NCBI GenBank assembly: GCA_014529385.2
Contig: CM043942.1
Coordinates: 110,233,641-110,297,640 of the forward strand
DNA: 64,000 nt
Reading direction: 5' to 3'
DNA from: Adiantum capillus-veneris
Lineage: Eukaryota; Streptophyta; Polypodiopsida; Polypodiales; Pteridaceae
A program made the translations under genes and the position numbers. Below the pieces are notes generated by a model, which had not been told where the DNA came from, did no database searches, and worked only from the letters and a program-made list of their open reading frames with translations. Positions 34,333 to 45,580 of this stretch are shown here, piece after piece (position 1 is the first letter of the stretch; the number at the start of each line of letters is the position of its first letter).

Positions 34333-36345
34333 TCACTTTGATATTAATATGAGCCTAATCACTTATATAGAACAATACGTATAAATCAAAATTGACATTG
34401 TGTTACATTGATTTATCTAGAGTGCAAGTTTGCGGCTTTCACACATTTTGATAATTGATCATTTTAATCAGGTTTTTGAAATGATTATCATTATGAAACG
34501 CATAGGCCATAGGAGCTAAAAGTGACATTACTAAATGATAATTAATTGCAGACCTTGACGATTACCATATCTATTTGATCTGTGAGCATGAAATTCTCAC
34601 ACTTCACCATAGATCTTTATATATCTATAGTGCAAGCATGTGTATGTTGTCACATGGTACGATAGATCTTGCAATCCAAATAAAGATAATTAAATATCAA
34701 TATCTTTGGACATGCTATTCCTAAATTTTAATTCTAGTGAGAGCATAGTGTGAATCACTCTACATAGGAGAGAAAAATGTTTATCTACCTATGTTCACTT
34801 TGAAGTGAGTGGATCTCTGAACATCAAAATTGAACACTGAACTAAGTAAAACTAAGTTCCTCTATTATGTTATATTTCTTAGGCCGATTACCTCATGTGA
34901 GAGTACTCTATGTACACAATAATAATATCCTAAATTATCCGACTAATTTACTTCCAAGTGTCCGTTAGCTAAGCACATGGAAAGTGAATCCTACAAAAAA
35001 ACACCTTGCTTAGAGTGAGATGCCAATCTCTACACAACATACAAGACATGATACTATTTGACCATGAAAAAAATTACTTGTCAAATTTTTTAAACAAGTT
35101 AATTTAAATTTATTTTTAAGTTATTTTATTGATTTGCAATCTAATTGTGAAATTCCAAAATTTGTTTTATTTGTAAATTTTTCTATAAAGGTTGATTACC
35201 TGCTCAAGTGGCAAATGAGCCAAATGGGCAGTGGAGCCTGCTTTATGTCAAAATTTTTAATCAAAACAAATTTTATCGAATTTTTTTAAATGTGAATGTT
35301 TTCAATAAAAAAAAGTAAGAACTTATATGGTACCCCATCTTTGCTGATGTGGCATCGTATAATTTGGTAAAATGAATAATACACCTATTATTTGCGTATT
35401 ATTTGTCTCCCGAATAACGAATAATGCTACTTAGATTCTAGATTACCTTTGCAATCTCCATGAGCAATATACAAGTGGATACCAAAATCCAAGCCAAGTC
35501 AAATGATCAGCCTGCCAAGTACTTAAGAAACCAACCATCAAGGAACTTCAAAAGCTTTTATTTGGATACTGCAGTTCAATTGGAACCTCGCCAACAAAAT
35601 CCACTGAACAATTGGTTCAATACCCGCATATTGCACACCATATTGTTACCCAATGCATCTCTTCCATTGCCATCATAGGGCCACATTGCATAGCCTTTCA
35701 TAGACACATTTTTTTCCCATGCACATTGCACAAACCTTGATCTAGGACTCGGAATGGGAAGAGGGGAGTTACAGAAGCTTAAGTAGCTTATAGCAAGATC
35801 TAAAGCTACAAGATGTTGATAATTTTTTTATATAGTGTACAAAGAGTGATTTTCTACTTAAATTTTTTCCTTTTTTAATGCTTTTTAATAGGATTTAGTC
35901 CTTATTAGGCCTAATAAGTAATGAGCCATAGCAACAAATTTCAACAGATATGATGTTTAGAGTGAGAGTATATATATGAGTATATGGAATATTTTGGCTA
36001 AATTTTTGTCTAAATAATAACAATCTTCAATAATTTTTGTTCCTTTTTAGTCTAATAGTTGGAATCAAGTTCTAAATGCAAATGCCAAATCTACAAAGCA
36101 AGAGCTTTGAGCATATCAAGTTTGGAAGGATTTGACACAATTCAAAATTTGGGGCAACTTACGACAGACCAAAATTGCAAAATTGAGGGCAATTATTGAT
36201 CATACATCCAAACAATGAGCTGTCTTAGTTGCAGGCGGTATGCTATAAAAGATGTGAGCACATAAGGTGCGTATACACTTAGCACTCTAGGTAGGTTGGA
36301 CACATAGAGGCAGAATTGAGTAAATAGAGATCATTTGCATCTTGC

Positions 36346-36348
<3 letters not shown>
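34333..36348. other. AT-rich intergenic stretch
   Basis: No domain, element end or RNA gene recognised on either strand. The 72-codon frame at 35460-35678 is unsupported. Confidence 0.45.

Positions 36349-36399
<51 letters not shown>
36349..36399. repeat. (AG)n microsatellite
   Basis: AG run of about 50 bp. Confidence 0.95.
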
Positions 36400-36401
<2 letters not shown>

Positions 36402-36681
36402 TTGGTGACCTAGAGCTAACTATTGATTTTTTACCTGTTTACAAACACCCAAAGACCTCTTACTACACTAGATTGCACAGATATGAACCTTAAGCAAGAT
36501 GACTTGTGTATAGTCCACACTACATAAAAATAATCAAAACAACTGCACGAGTCAAATCCAAGATGGGGATTTTGCAATTTGTCAGGGACCCATTGGGGCA
36601 TCAAACAAGGTCCAAATTCAAAAATATTTCACCAATGAGTTTTCCACAAAGGGAAGGATCTAAAGATACAGGGGGGGTGGG

Positions 36682-37072
36682 ACGTGGATCGCGATCCATG
36701 TTCTCCCACCACCAAACGTAGAGGCAAAAAAAATCCTCACAAAAGCACCTTTCCACTATTCTCATCACATATTCAAAATGTTTTCCAACATGGATTGTGA
36801 TCCATGTACCCAACATTGTCAGACAAATAAAAAATTGGGCCCACCGTGAGACATCACCTTGGGGTATCACCCTGCAAGCTTGAAAGAAAACGAACATAGG
36901 ATCAATAGAATCTTAAGAAATTGGGAAATTAGTCTTCCAATGGTCATTTTGGCCCAAGATGTGCAAAAGTGTTCCAAAATAAAAAAAATTGACCAATAGC
37001 TTGGGGAACATATGAGGACTTTTCCCACAAATTTGGTAATATTGGTCACAAAACATGGATCGTGATCCATGT
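36682..37072. repeat. Three copies of palindrome ACATGGATCGTGATCCATGT
   Basis: Palindromic 20-mers at 36682-36701, 36788-36807 and 37053-37072, each with zero to two mismatches between arms. A fourth copy is at 49032-49051. The sequence between copies is not repeated. Confidence 0.85.
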
Positions 37073-37515
37073 ATCGCAAAAAAAGATTTGTCAAGAATTG
37101 AGCAAACAATGATTATCGAGGTTAATTATGAAAGAATATAGCAGATTCTCAATGTTTTGTGCACAAAATGGTTTATCTTGCGAAGTTGAGCAGTTTGAGA
37201 GTGCAAGTGTTGATGTAAAAGTGTTGGGCAAAGCTAATGGGATGAAAAGTTGGTATGCTCAGTTTATCACAATATAGTGCAAAAGTGCTTGCCAAATGGG
37301 CCAAACTTGCTAGCGGGACTAAGGTGGTCAAGCCAATTCCAAATGTTCTCAAATTTGATAGACATATAGCTTTGAAAGGGGACTTCAACTTCCAATCATT
37401 AAACCTTCAAAACTTAAATCAATCTAGCCATAAGGATCAATCAATGTTGGCATAAAAAATTCAATATCGCAAAGTCGGACCAAACTCGGCTCTCACTCGA
37501 GTGACCCGGGTTCAT

Positions 37516-37535
37516 GTCCCGGCAACGGAACCAAC
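37516..37535 (-). other. Primer-binding-site-like sequence (gypsy type)
   Basis: On the - strand TTGGTTCCGTTGCCGGGACA resembles TTGGCGCCGTTGCCGGGGA. On the - strand it follows an LTR edge ...CCCCCGACA (plus-strand TGTCGGGGG at 37542). This suggests the 5' LTR of an older - strand element to its right. Confidence 0.45.
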
Positions 37536-37541
37536 CAAAGA

Positions 37542-38208
37542 TGTCGGGGGATAAGTGTTCTCTACGTGAATCGGGCAGGCACCGGGCCTCTGGTTGTGGG
37601 AGGTGTTAAAGATATAGAACAACAGACACTGACAGCTCTGCCAATCACCGCAATCATCAATTAATTGATTAACGCTTGAGTACAACTTAATCCTTAGCCA
37701 AGGCGGGCTGTAAACAACGCCAACACTTGGATCATCTGCTAACTAGGAGCTTAAGCTCCCGTTTACAGGATTAACCGGGCCGTTAACAACACCGGACTTA
37801 ACAAAATATTAAATCAATCTCTAGCTAATGACGGTGATGGTAATTATCTATTGTCGCTTTGTCTACTTCAAGTTCCATTAGATTCTGCAAGCTTCAAGTT
37901 TTTCTTTCGATGTTGTCAAGAGCTCTCGAGACTCTCTTTGATTGCGCTACTTTGCTCGGTCGAGTGTCTTTCAAAGCTACTTGTAGAGAGAGAACTCCCT
38001 GAAATGCACGCCTTTTCTTGCTTTTTGGCTCCTTGTTCTCCTCTTCTCAAGCTTAAGTCCGAGGACGAGGAAGAGAGAGAGTAACCTCACCTTGGCTCCC
38101 TTCACCTCCTCGCCTTGGTTACCCTTGCTTCATTCAAGCTCGACAAAGAGAGAGCTTGCTTCCCGCTCCCTTTTCTTGCCTTCGTGCCCTCGAGCTTATC
38201 TCTCCCCT
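37542..38208 (-). mobile_element. Older gypsy LTR, part before the nested insertion
   Basis: Begins at the inner LTR edge next to the primer-binding-like site and runs to the CCCCT target site of the gag-protease element. Sequence of the same CT-rich character resumes at 47297, after the second CCCCT. The LTR is therefore split by the younger insertion. Its outer end is not identified. Confidence 0.45.
38204..38208 (+). repeat. Target duplication CCCCT, left copy
   Basis: Identical to 47292-47296 on the other side of the element. Confidence 0.85.
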
Positions 38209-38785
38209 TGTTAACCCTCACGGCTCACGGACACCTATCACCTACGACAGACGCGTATTATGTATTTGGTAGAGTCAGGTACCGGGCTTGTCGGACCAAT
38301 AGGAAAAGGGTAAGAGTGATCGCCGATGAGAGGCGCACTCTAACATGAACATGCTAGGGTTAGTTGGCTAAGCATGGGCGCCCAAGTGTGAATGGGGTGA
38401 GCTCCTATAAAAGCCAACTAAACCTAATTTTTACTCATTCTCTCATTTGTGCAATAGAAGAGTGCTCTTGCTCCATCTCCATCTTCTTCTTCTTCACCTC
38501 CTCGTGTGTGTGTGTGAGTGAGAGAGAGAGAGAGGGAGAGTGTGTGTGCGATCGAGCATTACGAAGGCACGACGATGGCGAAGCGGTTGAGTGCAGTACG
38601 ACTGCAGCTTCTTCTTCATCGCGGCGAGGAATCCACCACGAAGGCGAGCGTAGAGCGGTGAGTGACACACCCTTTGCTTCCTTGAGCTTGCTAGTTTAGG
38701 CTTGTTGTGCGCTTGGAGCCGTTTGTGGCTCGCACACGGTGTATTGGCAAGTCCCTTGCTTCGACAGTGCGGCAAGGAGCGCACA
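38209..38785 (+). mobile_element. 5' LTR of the gag-protease element
   Basis: Starts TGTTAACCCTCACGG and ends AAGGAGCGCACA, matching 46714-47291 along its length. It includes a short GT/GA microsatellite whose length differs between the copies. GGTGAGCTCCTATAAAAGCC at 38397-38416 holds a likely TATA box (TATAAAAG). Confidence 0.92.
38406..38413 (+). promoter_or_regulatory. TATA box in the 5' LTR
   Basis: TATAAAAG, about 200 bp after the LTR start. The same sequence is kept in the 3' LTR near 46911. Confidence 0.6.
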
Positions 38786-38789
38786 TTTT

Positions 38790-38807
38790 TGGCGTCGTTG
38801 CCGGGGA
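38790..38807 (+). other. Primer-binding site of the gag-protease element
   Basis: TGGCGTCGTTGCCGGGGA, five bases (ATTTT region) after the LTR end. It matches the site used by plant Tat/Athila-type gypsy elements. Confidence 0.8.
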
Positions 38808-38889
38808 TATGCCCTACACTAAGCTCGGTTAGCACTTTACGCTTTCTTGTGGTGCAATTTCTATCATAGGAAAGGCAGGGAATGAGTGT

Positions 38890-39300
38890 GTGTAGTTGTG
38901 TGGAGATTTCTGTGTTTTGCGTTTTCTACGTTTTCTGGTTTGCACTGCACAGTTAGCATTTCTTGCTTTTTTGCGTTTTTGCATTTTCTGGTTCTGTCAA
39001 GTTTCAATTTTTGCAGTTTCTGCGTTTAATTTTCTGTCAAGTTCCAATTTTCTGCAATTTCTGCATTTTCTGTGTGTTTTCAATTTTCTGCATTTCTTGC
39101 GTTTTTTTTCAATTTCTGCAGTTTCTGCGTTTAATTTTCTGTCAAGTTCCAATTTTCTGCAATTTTTGCATTTTCTGTGTGTTTTCAATTTTCTGCATTT
39201 CTTGCGTTTTTTTTCAATTTCTGCAATTTCTGTGCGTTTTCAATTTTCTGCATTTTCTTGCGTTTTTTCAATTTCTGCGTTTTCTGCATTTCTGCATTTT
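38890..39300 (+). repeat. TTTCTGC-rich leader with ~101-bp tandem duplication
   Basis: Dense repetition of TTTCTGC and TTTTGCATTTTCTG words. A block starting at TTTCTGCGTTTAATTTTCTG (about 39019) is repeated about 101 bp later (about 39120). The Phe-rich frames read here are products of this low-complexity leader. Confidence 0.8.
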
Positions 39301-39850
39301 TAAAAAAATGAAAAAAAAAAGGAAAATAATTTTAAAAAACGGAAAAAAAAAACGCGAGTGAGCGGGCGGTTAAATTTTTCGAAAATAAAAAACGTGACTC
39401 TTAAAACGGACGGGTTGGTTTGTATAAAAGATAGATCGGAATCGGTTGCCCAAGCCCAAGCCCAAGCCTCAATCCTCAGTCTTATGATATATACTAGACT
39501 CACTCTTATATATATACCCTACTCCCTCAAGAGAGAATGAGAGCATGTGGGACAAGTCCTCCACTCTCCTCCTTTCTCTTCCCACTTGCACCCTTAGACT
39601 TTCTAGTTTGGGCTTAGTTCCCTACTGGAAATTGACAGTTTTAGGGATTCCGAGGGCATAGAGTGACCAAACGGAGGGCTGTAAAGAACGGCACGACCCT
39701 CTGACCGATGCGCTCGTTTCGAGCTATCACACGGCCCATTCCACGACACGCTCTAAAAAATCTAGCAAAAAAACAAACAAAAAACACGCTAAAAACTAGT
39801 CACAAGGCCTCCTAGAGCAGCTTTTTGACACCTTAGGGTATCAAAAGCAC

Positions 39851-42800
39851 ATGCACTTACGCTCTGGGCGGGTGCTAGAACACGAGCATATTGAGAGTGC
39901 CTCTGTTCATACGTACACCCATTACCCATCCACGATAGGATCTAGACCCTCAGCGGGGACACAAGGTAGCACCACCCAAGACCCTAAAATAGCCGCTAGT
40001 GATTCCTCCTCCGACTCAGAAATCATGGAAGCATACCCTACCCAAAACACTGAGAGAGAAGGCCATGCACCTCCCGAAGCTCCACAGCCTAGTACTAGTA
40101 TGTTTAGCCGTTTCATGGAAACATTAGCTAGAGCTACTCGCTCGGAACTTGATGCAAATGAAGCACACGAAGGGGGTGGGAAAGTGGACTCTCCTTTCAC
40201 ATTGCACGTGGACCCCACACCCCCAAAGAGTGTCCATGTGGATATCCTACCAACTTCTTACCAAGAAGGCCCTGTTGAGCTGCCTCCTTCAGAAGTTCCC
40301 TCTAGAGTACCGTTGGTGACAAGTAAAACCACGGGGAACAACATTGCTTCTACCTCACAAGAAACCGTTAACACGTCGACTCTAGAAGGATTGTTCATTA
40401 ATGATCATTGGACATACGACCTCCACACTGAGGTGTTGACGGATCTACACTCTGGCCACGCCTACCATGTAGGATGGATAGAGATTGTACAATCCACCTC
40501 TAGTGCCACGAGCATCGAAGATCAACAGAAAATGATCTGTAATGTTATCCATGGCATTATTCAATCAGAAAGGCAAAATCGAGGGGTAAATATACTCTCA
40601 ACTGGCCCCATGAGATTTCTGGATACGAGCAAGGCTCAACAGCCTACTCTATCACAAATGGAGACTCCTCTAATGAGCCCCATGGACCCATCTTACGTCA
40701 TTTCACCTGGGGTCTCTATGCAATCTGAGCCTCCGAGCGAAAACTTTAGCTTCCCTAACTTGGCTCAACCCTCTATCAAGGAAAACACAGTGCTCACTCC
40801 AGGGATAAGCCTGACAGAGAATGTACCAATGACATCTACGGTTAGCGCAGTGCCACTACCTAGTGTCGTAGTACCTAATATGGGGCCTCGACCATATGTG
40901 CCTCTAGCCCCTTATGCACACATGGCCCCCACACCTCCAATTGTACCACTTACTTATGCTCCTCGAGTGCCGCTCCCTAGCTCTTATCCGAGTGGACCTA
41001 TGCACGGTTATGTTCCATATCCTGCATCATCCACACATATGCCAAGACCGGTACCCGTCCCTCTCCCACATATGATTCCAAGAGTACCTCCACCGGCCCT
41101 GCCTCCTCACATAGGTGACTTGGCAGCGTTTGCTCAAACCATAGGTCGATCTATCGCGGAAAATATGCGTCATGCATCTGATAGAGAGCCTAGAAGTAAG
41201 GCAGTACAAATTGCCAAACTCACGCAAAAATTCAATGGGGACGAAGATGCTAGAAAACACATTGAAGTGTTTGAACAAGTATGTGATTCCTTAGGGGAAC
41301 GCAACGAACTACATAAGTGCAATGCCTTAAGCTTGACATTAAGTGGGAAGGCTGGAGATTGGTATAGGACCCTAAGGGTGGACGAGAAAACAATCTACCC
41401 TACCCTTCGAAGGTTGTTTCTAAAGGAGTACATACGAGAAGGTGTGCTTTGGGGTGTAGCATCTCAGCTACAGAAGGCCGAACGTAAGGAAGGAGAGTCA
41501 GTAAGGGACTTCATTAGTCGTCTAAAGCACTTAAACTCTCGCTGCCCTGTAAATGAGCGCTTCAACAATAACCAACTGCTTGATCGATTCATTCGAGGGT
41601 TGAGGAATGAAGGAATCTATAATGGACTAGTGATTAGAGGTATCACAACCTGGGAAGATGTCACTGCCAATGCAATCCAATTAGAGGACAACTTGATGAT
41701 AGCAGGCATGAGGGTGTCTACTGACACGAGATCCACTAGCTCACAAGCCATTGAGTATGAACCCATGATGGCAAAGCCCATTGCCAATGAGCCAAAGGTA
41801 TTTGAGACATTCTTGACAGACCTCACCAAGGCAATCCAAGAGTCTCTTAAGGATAATCGACCCCCTCAAAATAGTCACATGTATCCAAGAAGGGAGCAAC
41901 AATGGTGTTCCATTTGCTTAGGTCCACATAGCACTAGTGAGTGCCCTACGTTTAGAGTAAAATTTAATGGAACTTGCAACGTATGTGGTAGGTATGGTCA
42001 CCAAGCTAAGGATTGTTTAATGATCAAACGTATGATGGCAAATAGACCACCTGTAGCCTGGACGGATGCGCCTCGAGCTCCTGTATTGATGCCTACTCCA
42101 CCTATTGAGCAACTACCGCAACACATGGTCCCTAGATCTCAAAATGTTGTACAAGCTACACCGCTACCACCTCCTGTGCTAGGACCGCAGCCCCCGCATC
42201 CAAGAGTCGCCCCTATGAACCAAGTGGGTTGTGAGCCATCAAATGCTTATCCAGATGGCTGTGAGGAGGAAATAGACACTAGTATTGCCTACGGACTTGA
42301 TACATTGGAAGAGTGTCCTATATACTACATGGAAGATTGTTGGGGGCAAGTCAAGCCGGTTTATCAAGCTGCTGCTCTCGCATCCAGAGGTCAAAATATC
42401 AACACCCAGGCTAGGAGGCCACCTCTTCAATGCTACGAGTGTGGTGGACCACATCGAGCAGCGGAGTGCCCTATTAGGCTGCAAAAGAATGCTGCGCAGA
42501 TGCAAATGAATCAAGGGAGCACGTCTGTAATGCCAATACTCACATGTAATCGTTGTGGCATAGATCACTTGATTGCCCAATGCCCCTATAACCCAAATGC
42601 GCCTAAAATCACACCCCTAAATTTGGTCGAAATTGCTAGTGTGACATCGCCAATACCACCCGTCGCACCCGCTTATGCGATTACACGGTCCATGCTTCAA
42701 GGGCCAGGCCATATCCTCGAAGAGAGAGATACCGCATCAGTTATCCAAGCAAAGAAAAAGAAGACACGAAGGAAGAAGTCGCAGAATATGGAAAATTCAA

Positions 42801-45031
42801 AGCCAAGTTCCAAAACAAACATAGGAACAGGAGATGACCCCGTGTATATGAATGACCTCAAGGATGATTCACATTCAGTCGAGACAATGGAGACTAGAAC
42901 CAATACCACAAAGAGAAAGACCGACAAAGAAAACCGTAACATGGAACCAAATGAAAACCGAATAAGAGAAAACCATAAAGAGCCTCTGAAAACACCACAA
43001 GTGTTTCCAAATCCAATCCAAGACCCCCAAGATAAACCGCAGGGGCAAAAAGGGAAGAATCGTAAAAGGAAGATTGGGACGTACCCAAACCCAGTAGACG
43101 AGATTGAGCAGGTGAAACATCTAAGAGGTTTAGTGGAGGAGACTCAAAGGAAACTAGAACCAGAACCCATGCATGTCAAAATTCATGACACAGTGTTTCC
43201 CACGCAAGTTCATCCACCCCACATGAACCATAGACCGTTAGCCATATCTAGTATCATCCAAGAAGGGAGTGAGGACGGGACATCAGAAAGTGAGCATACA
43301 CCCTTCTTGTTGGAAAGGATGTTTAATGAAGGAATACCTGATCCCATTGAGGAATATGAGATTCCATCCTCACCAGTTCCTAGTCAAGAACCTACACCCT
43401 GCAAAACGCCAATGAATGTTGCCAAACTAGTGGACTTCATGTCTTCTGAGGTCCGAACCACGATCATAGCAAAGCTGTATGGAGATCCTGAGTTATTCCT
43501 TGCACTTCGAGCATTCCTTAACGGAGAGCTACGAACGGGATTACCGAAGTTTGCGCAACCAAATAGGCCTGACTCGATTATGATTGATGAGGAAAATCAT
43601 GTGCAATCACTTGACTTAGATGGACACGAGTCTGTGATCGAGGTACCCATTAACGAATTAGGGCAGTATTTTGAAGGCGACGAGTCTAATGCAACCCTAC
43701 CCATCACTACCAAGGGATTAACTATAAAGGGAATTCTTGATGGTGGTGCGGGAGTTAGCATCGTTACAAAAGATTGTTGGGAATCCATGGGAAAACCCCG
43801 CCTCAGTGTTACTAACATTGTGGTAAAGATGGCAAATGGTACCATAGCCAAACCTATGGGGATGCTCAAGGATCTTAAGATCAAAGTTCTAGGACACAAG
43901 GTACGACATACGTTCATTGTAATGGATTTCTCTAAACACCTTATGTCATATGAAATGATTTTAGGACGACCATTCATGAGGGAAGCACAAATGGTTCACG
44001 ATTGGTCTAAAAATCATGTCTATTTGCAATTCCAAGACTCTGTCCTTAGAGTGGATTTGGTGACTAGTAAGGTACACCCCTTAGGGAGTAAAACCATTAT
44101 TGATCATCGCTCTGACACCACAGTTCACTCGGCCCCACTACAATATTGTTACACTTGTAAGAAGGATACAGACATTGGCCAAGATTCTCCTTATATGGAT
44201 ATCCTACCTGGGATGACGGAATCAGACAACGTAGATTGGGTACACCTAGCATCAACCATAGACACTTGGGGAAATAGGGGGACGACCTGGGTAACACCTG
44301 AGGGGGATGAAATGCCTATACCCTTAAATATGCTACAAGCAATGCATATCGCTTCTGACAAGACTCATCCTAATGTAACGAAGGAAACATACAAGTGGGT
44401 CCCTAAAGCTTCTTTAGTGACCATAACTAGTGCTAAAAAACAGAAGCCTTGTAAGAAACGTACCACTCGCTCCAAGAAAAGTAAGAAAATGTTGCGATGG
44501 ATCCCTAAACGACTATTGGAAGCCCAAGGCTACTATCAAGGAAATGATCAAATCTGGGTGCCAAAACGTAGATTGTGCTCTTACCTAACACCTGACCCAA
44601 GTGAGCCCAACCCCGTAGCTCCAAAACGAATCAATGATCGTGGAAAGAAAAAAATCACAGAATGCTACACACCCGCTCCCGAGCTAGTTTGGGTACCAAA
44701 GAAAGAACGATTTGTTCCACCTAGCTCAGGAAGGGGGGAGTCCCATGAAGCTTCTAGCTCCTCATGTAATACATCCATAGAGGTAAAAGCTTCTACACAG
44801 CCTCCATCTATAGTAGTGGACCTTCATGAAGCTACCAAAGAATCCACACCTCCCAGTGTTCAAGAATCAACTAATGAACCACTTCAAGTTCGATCCTGGG
44901 AGAGTACCTTACCACCGTTGCAACTTGACGAGGCACCTAGGGTAATAGAAAACTACTGGCAAAAATCCTCACCTATTACCAACTGGAACAATTGGTTTCA
45001 AAGGGTGACAAGCTCATTTCAAATGGTATGA
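39851..45031 (+). CDS. Gag-protease polyprotein, no polymerase
   Basis: 1,726 codons from ATG (MHLRSGR start). Residues 1-420 are Pro/Ser/Thr-rich and disordered. A Retrotrans_gag domain spans about 455-620 (FNGDEDARKHIEVFE, GKAGDWYRTL, SVRDFISRLKHL). Four zinc knuckles follow: C686 (C-X2-C-X3-H-X4-C), C709 (classical C-X2-C-X4-H-X4-C), C861 and C899 (both X3 type). A basic Lys/Arg-rich linker covers about 980-1110. A retropepsin-like protease has ILDGGAG with its catalytic Asp at 1297, and LGRPF at 1371. The last 260 residues carry four W(V/I)PK motifs at W1516, W1550, W1569 and W1614 among Lys-rich stretches. Uninterrupted, which suggests selection or recent activity. The protease Asp-Gly-Gly-Ala replaces the common Asp-Ser/Thr-Gly-Ala. 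Confidence 0.9.
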   Translation: MHLRSGRVLEHEHIESASVHTYTHYPSTIGSRPSAGTQGSTTQDPKIAASDSSSDSEIMEAYPTQNTEREGHAPPEAPQPSTSMFSRFMETLARATRSELDANEAHEGGGKVDSPFTLHVDPTPPKSVHVDILPTSYQEGPVELPPSEVPSRVPLVTSKTTGNNIASTSQETVNTSTLEGLFINDHWTYDLHTEVLTDLHSGHAYHVGWIEIVQSTSSATSIEDQQKMICNVIHGIIQSERQNRGVNILSTGPMRFLDTSKAQQPTLSQMETPLMSPMDPSYVISPGVSMQSEPPSENFSFPNLAQPSIKENTVLTPGISLTENVPMTSTVSAVPLPSVVVPNMGPRPYVPLAPYAHMAPTPPIVPLTYAPRVPLPSSYPSGPMHGYVPYPASSTHMPRPVPVPLPHMIPRVPPPALPPHIGDLAAFAQTIGRSIAENMRHASDREPRSKAVQIAKLTQKFNGDEDARKHIEVFEQVCDSLGERNELHKCNALSLTLSGKAGDWYRTLRVDEKTIYPTLRRLFLKEYIREGVLWGVASQLQKAERKEGESVRDFISRLKHLNSRCPVNERFNNNQLLDRFIRGLRNEGIYNGLVIRGITTWEDVTANAIQLEDNLMIAGMRVSTDTRSTSSQAIEYEPMMAKPIANEPKVFETFLTDLTKAIQESLKDNRPPQNSHMYPRREQQWCSICLGPHSTSECPTFRVKFNGTCNVCGRYGHQAKDCLMIKRMMANRPPVAWTDAPRAPVLMPTPPIEQLPQHMVPRSQNVVQATPLPPPVLGPQPPHPRVAPMNQVGCEPSNAYPDGCEEEIDTSIAYGLDTLEECPIYYMEDCWGQVKPVYQAAALASRGQNINTQARRPPLQCYECGGPHRAAECPIRLQKNAAQMQMNQGSTSVMPILTCNRCGIDHLIAQCPYNPNAPKITPLNLVEIASVTSPIPPVAPAYAITRSMLQGPGHILEERDTASVIQAKKKKTRRKKSQNMENSKPSSKTNIGTGDDPVYMNDLKDDSHSVETMETRTNTTKRKTDKENRNMEPNENRIRENHKEPLKTPQVFPNPIQDPQDKPQGQKGKNRKRKIGTYPNPVDEIEQVKHLRGLVEETQRKLEPEPMHVKIHDTVFPTQVHPPHMNHRPLAISSIIQEGSEDGTSESEHTPFLLERMFNEGIPDPIEEYEIPSSPVPSQEPTPCKTPMNVAKLVDFMSSEVRTTIIAKLYGDPELFLALRAFLNGELRTGLPKFAQPNRPDSIMIDEENHVQSLDLDGHESVIEVPINELGQYFEGDESNATLPITTKGLTIKGILDGGAGVSIVTKDCWESMGKPRLSVTNIVVKMANGTIAKPMGMLKDLKIKVLGHKVRHTFIVMDFSKHLMSYEMILGRPFMREAQMVHDWSKNHVYLQFQDSVLRVDLVTSKVHPLGSKTIIDHRSDTTVHSAPLQYCYTCKKDTDIGQDSPYMDILPGMTESDNVDWVHLASTIDTWGNRGTTWVTPEGDEMPIPLNMLQAMHIASDKTHPNVTKETYKWVPKASLVTITSAKKQKPCKKRTTRSKKSKKMLRWIPKRLLEAQGYYQGNDQIWVPKRRLCSYLTPDPSEPNPVAPKRINDRGKKKITECYTPAPELVWVPKKERFVPPSSGRGESHEASSSSCNTSIEVKASTQPPSIVVDLHEATKESTPPSVQESTNEPLQVRSWESTLPPLQLDEAPRVIENYWQKSSPITNWNNWFQRVTSSFQMV
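44727..44740 (+). other. Internal polypurine-tract-like sequence in the ORF
   Basis: CAGGAAGGGGGGAG inside the coding region. It shares AGGAAGGGGGG with the tract before the 3' LTR (46700-46711) and with 45039-45052. Confidence 0.6.
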
Positions 45032-45476
45032 TCTACCCAAGGAAGGGGGGAGTGTTTGCTGACAGTCATCATTCATTTGTTTCCCTCTCAACCTTTCTCC
45101 CTGACCTCTCAATCACCAATCTTAGGGAATGTACATATAAAGCTTTATACTCAAAAAAAACAAAAAAATAAAGAGCAAGAGCAATTAGCAAACGAGTATG
45201 TGCAATAAAAGTCAAAACATTCACTCAGACCTATACATGTCACATCTGGTACAGTGAAACAGAAACCTATGCCATAAAACACCTTTGATCCTCATCACTT
45301 GAGTGATGGAGGGTAGGTAAGATTAGTACGTTAGGAGTGTTTCTGTTTTAGAGTTGAGAGATTAGCGAAGTTCTCTTTTCCCACTGATGTGCCTCCTAGA
45401 GGTATTGTTTGTGTTTCCTAGTGTGTACAGGAGCGTGTTGCTATTGATAGGATTTGGACCTTCATGGAATCTTTCT

Positions 45477-45580
45477 CTTGTTCACACTTCAAATCAAGCG
45501 CGACCATCAACACAAACAGGTGTTTCTCTTGTTCACACTTCAAATCAAGCGCGACCATCAACACAAACAGGTGTTTCTTG
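45477..45580 (+). repeat. 51-bp tandem duplication
   Basis: CTTGTTCACACTTCAAATCA and the next ~31 bases are repeated with period 51. Confidence 0.92.

Noticed and set aside
37500-37535. tRNA gene suggested by CCGGGTTCATGTCCCGG
   Set aside because: No acceptor, D or anticodon arms can be formed around it. The stretch fits a gypsy primer-binding site on the - strand better.
38896-39361. Phe/Ser/Ile-rich ORFs of 132-135 codons
   Set aside because: They cover the low-complexity TTTCTGC leader of the gag-protease element, between its primer-binding site and its ATG. They lie in two overlapping frames with the same composition.
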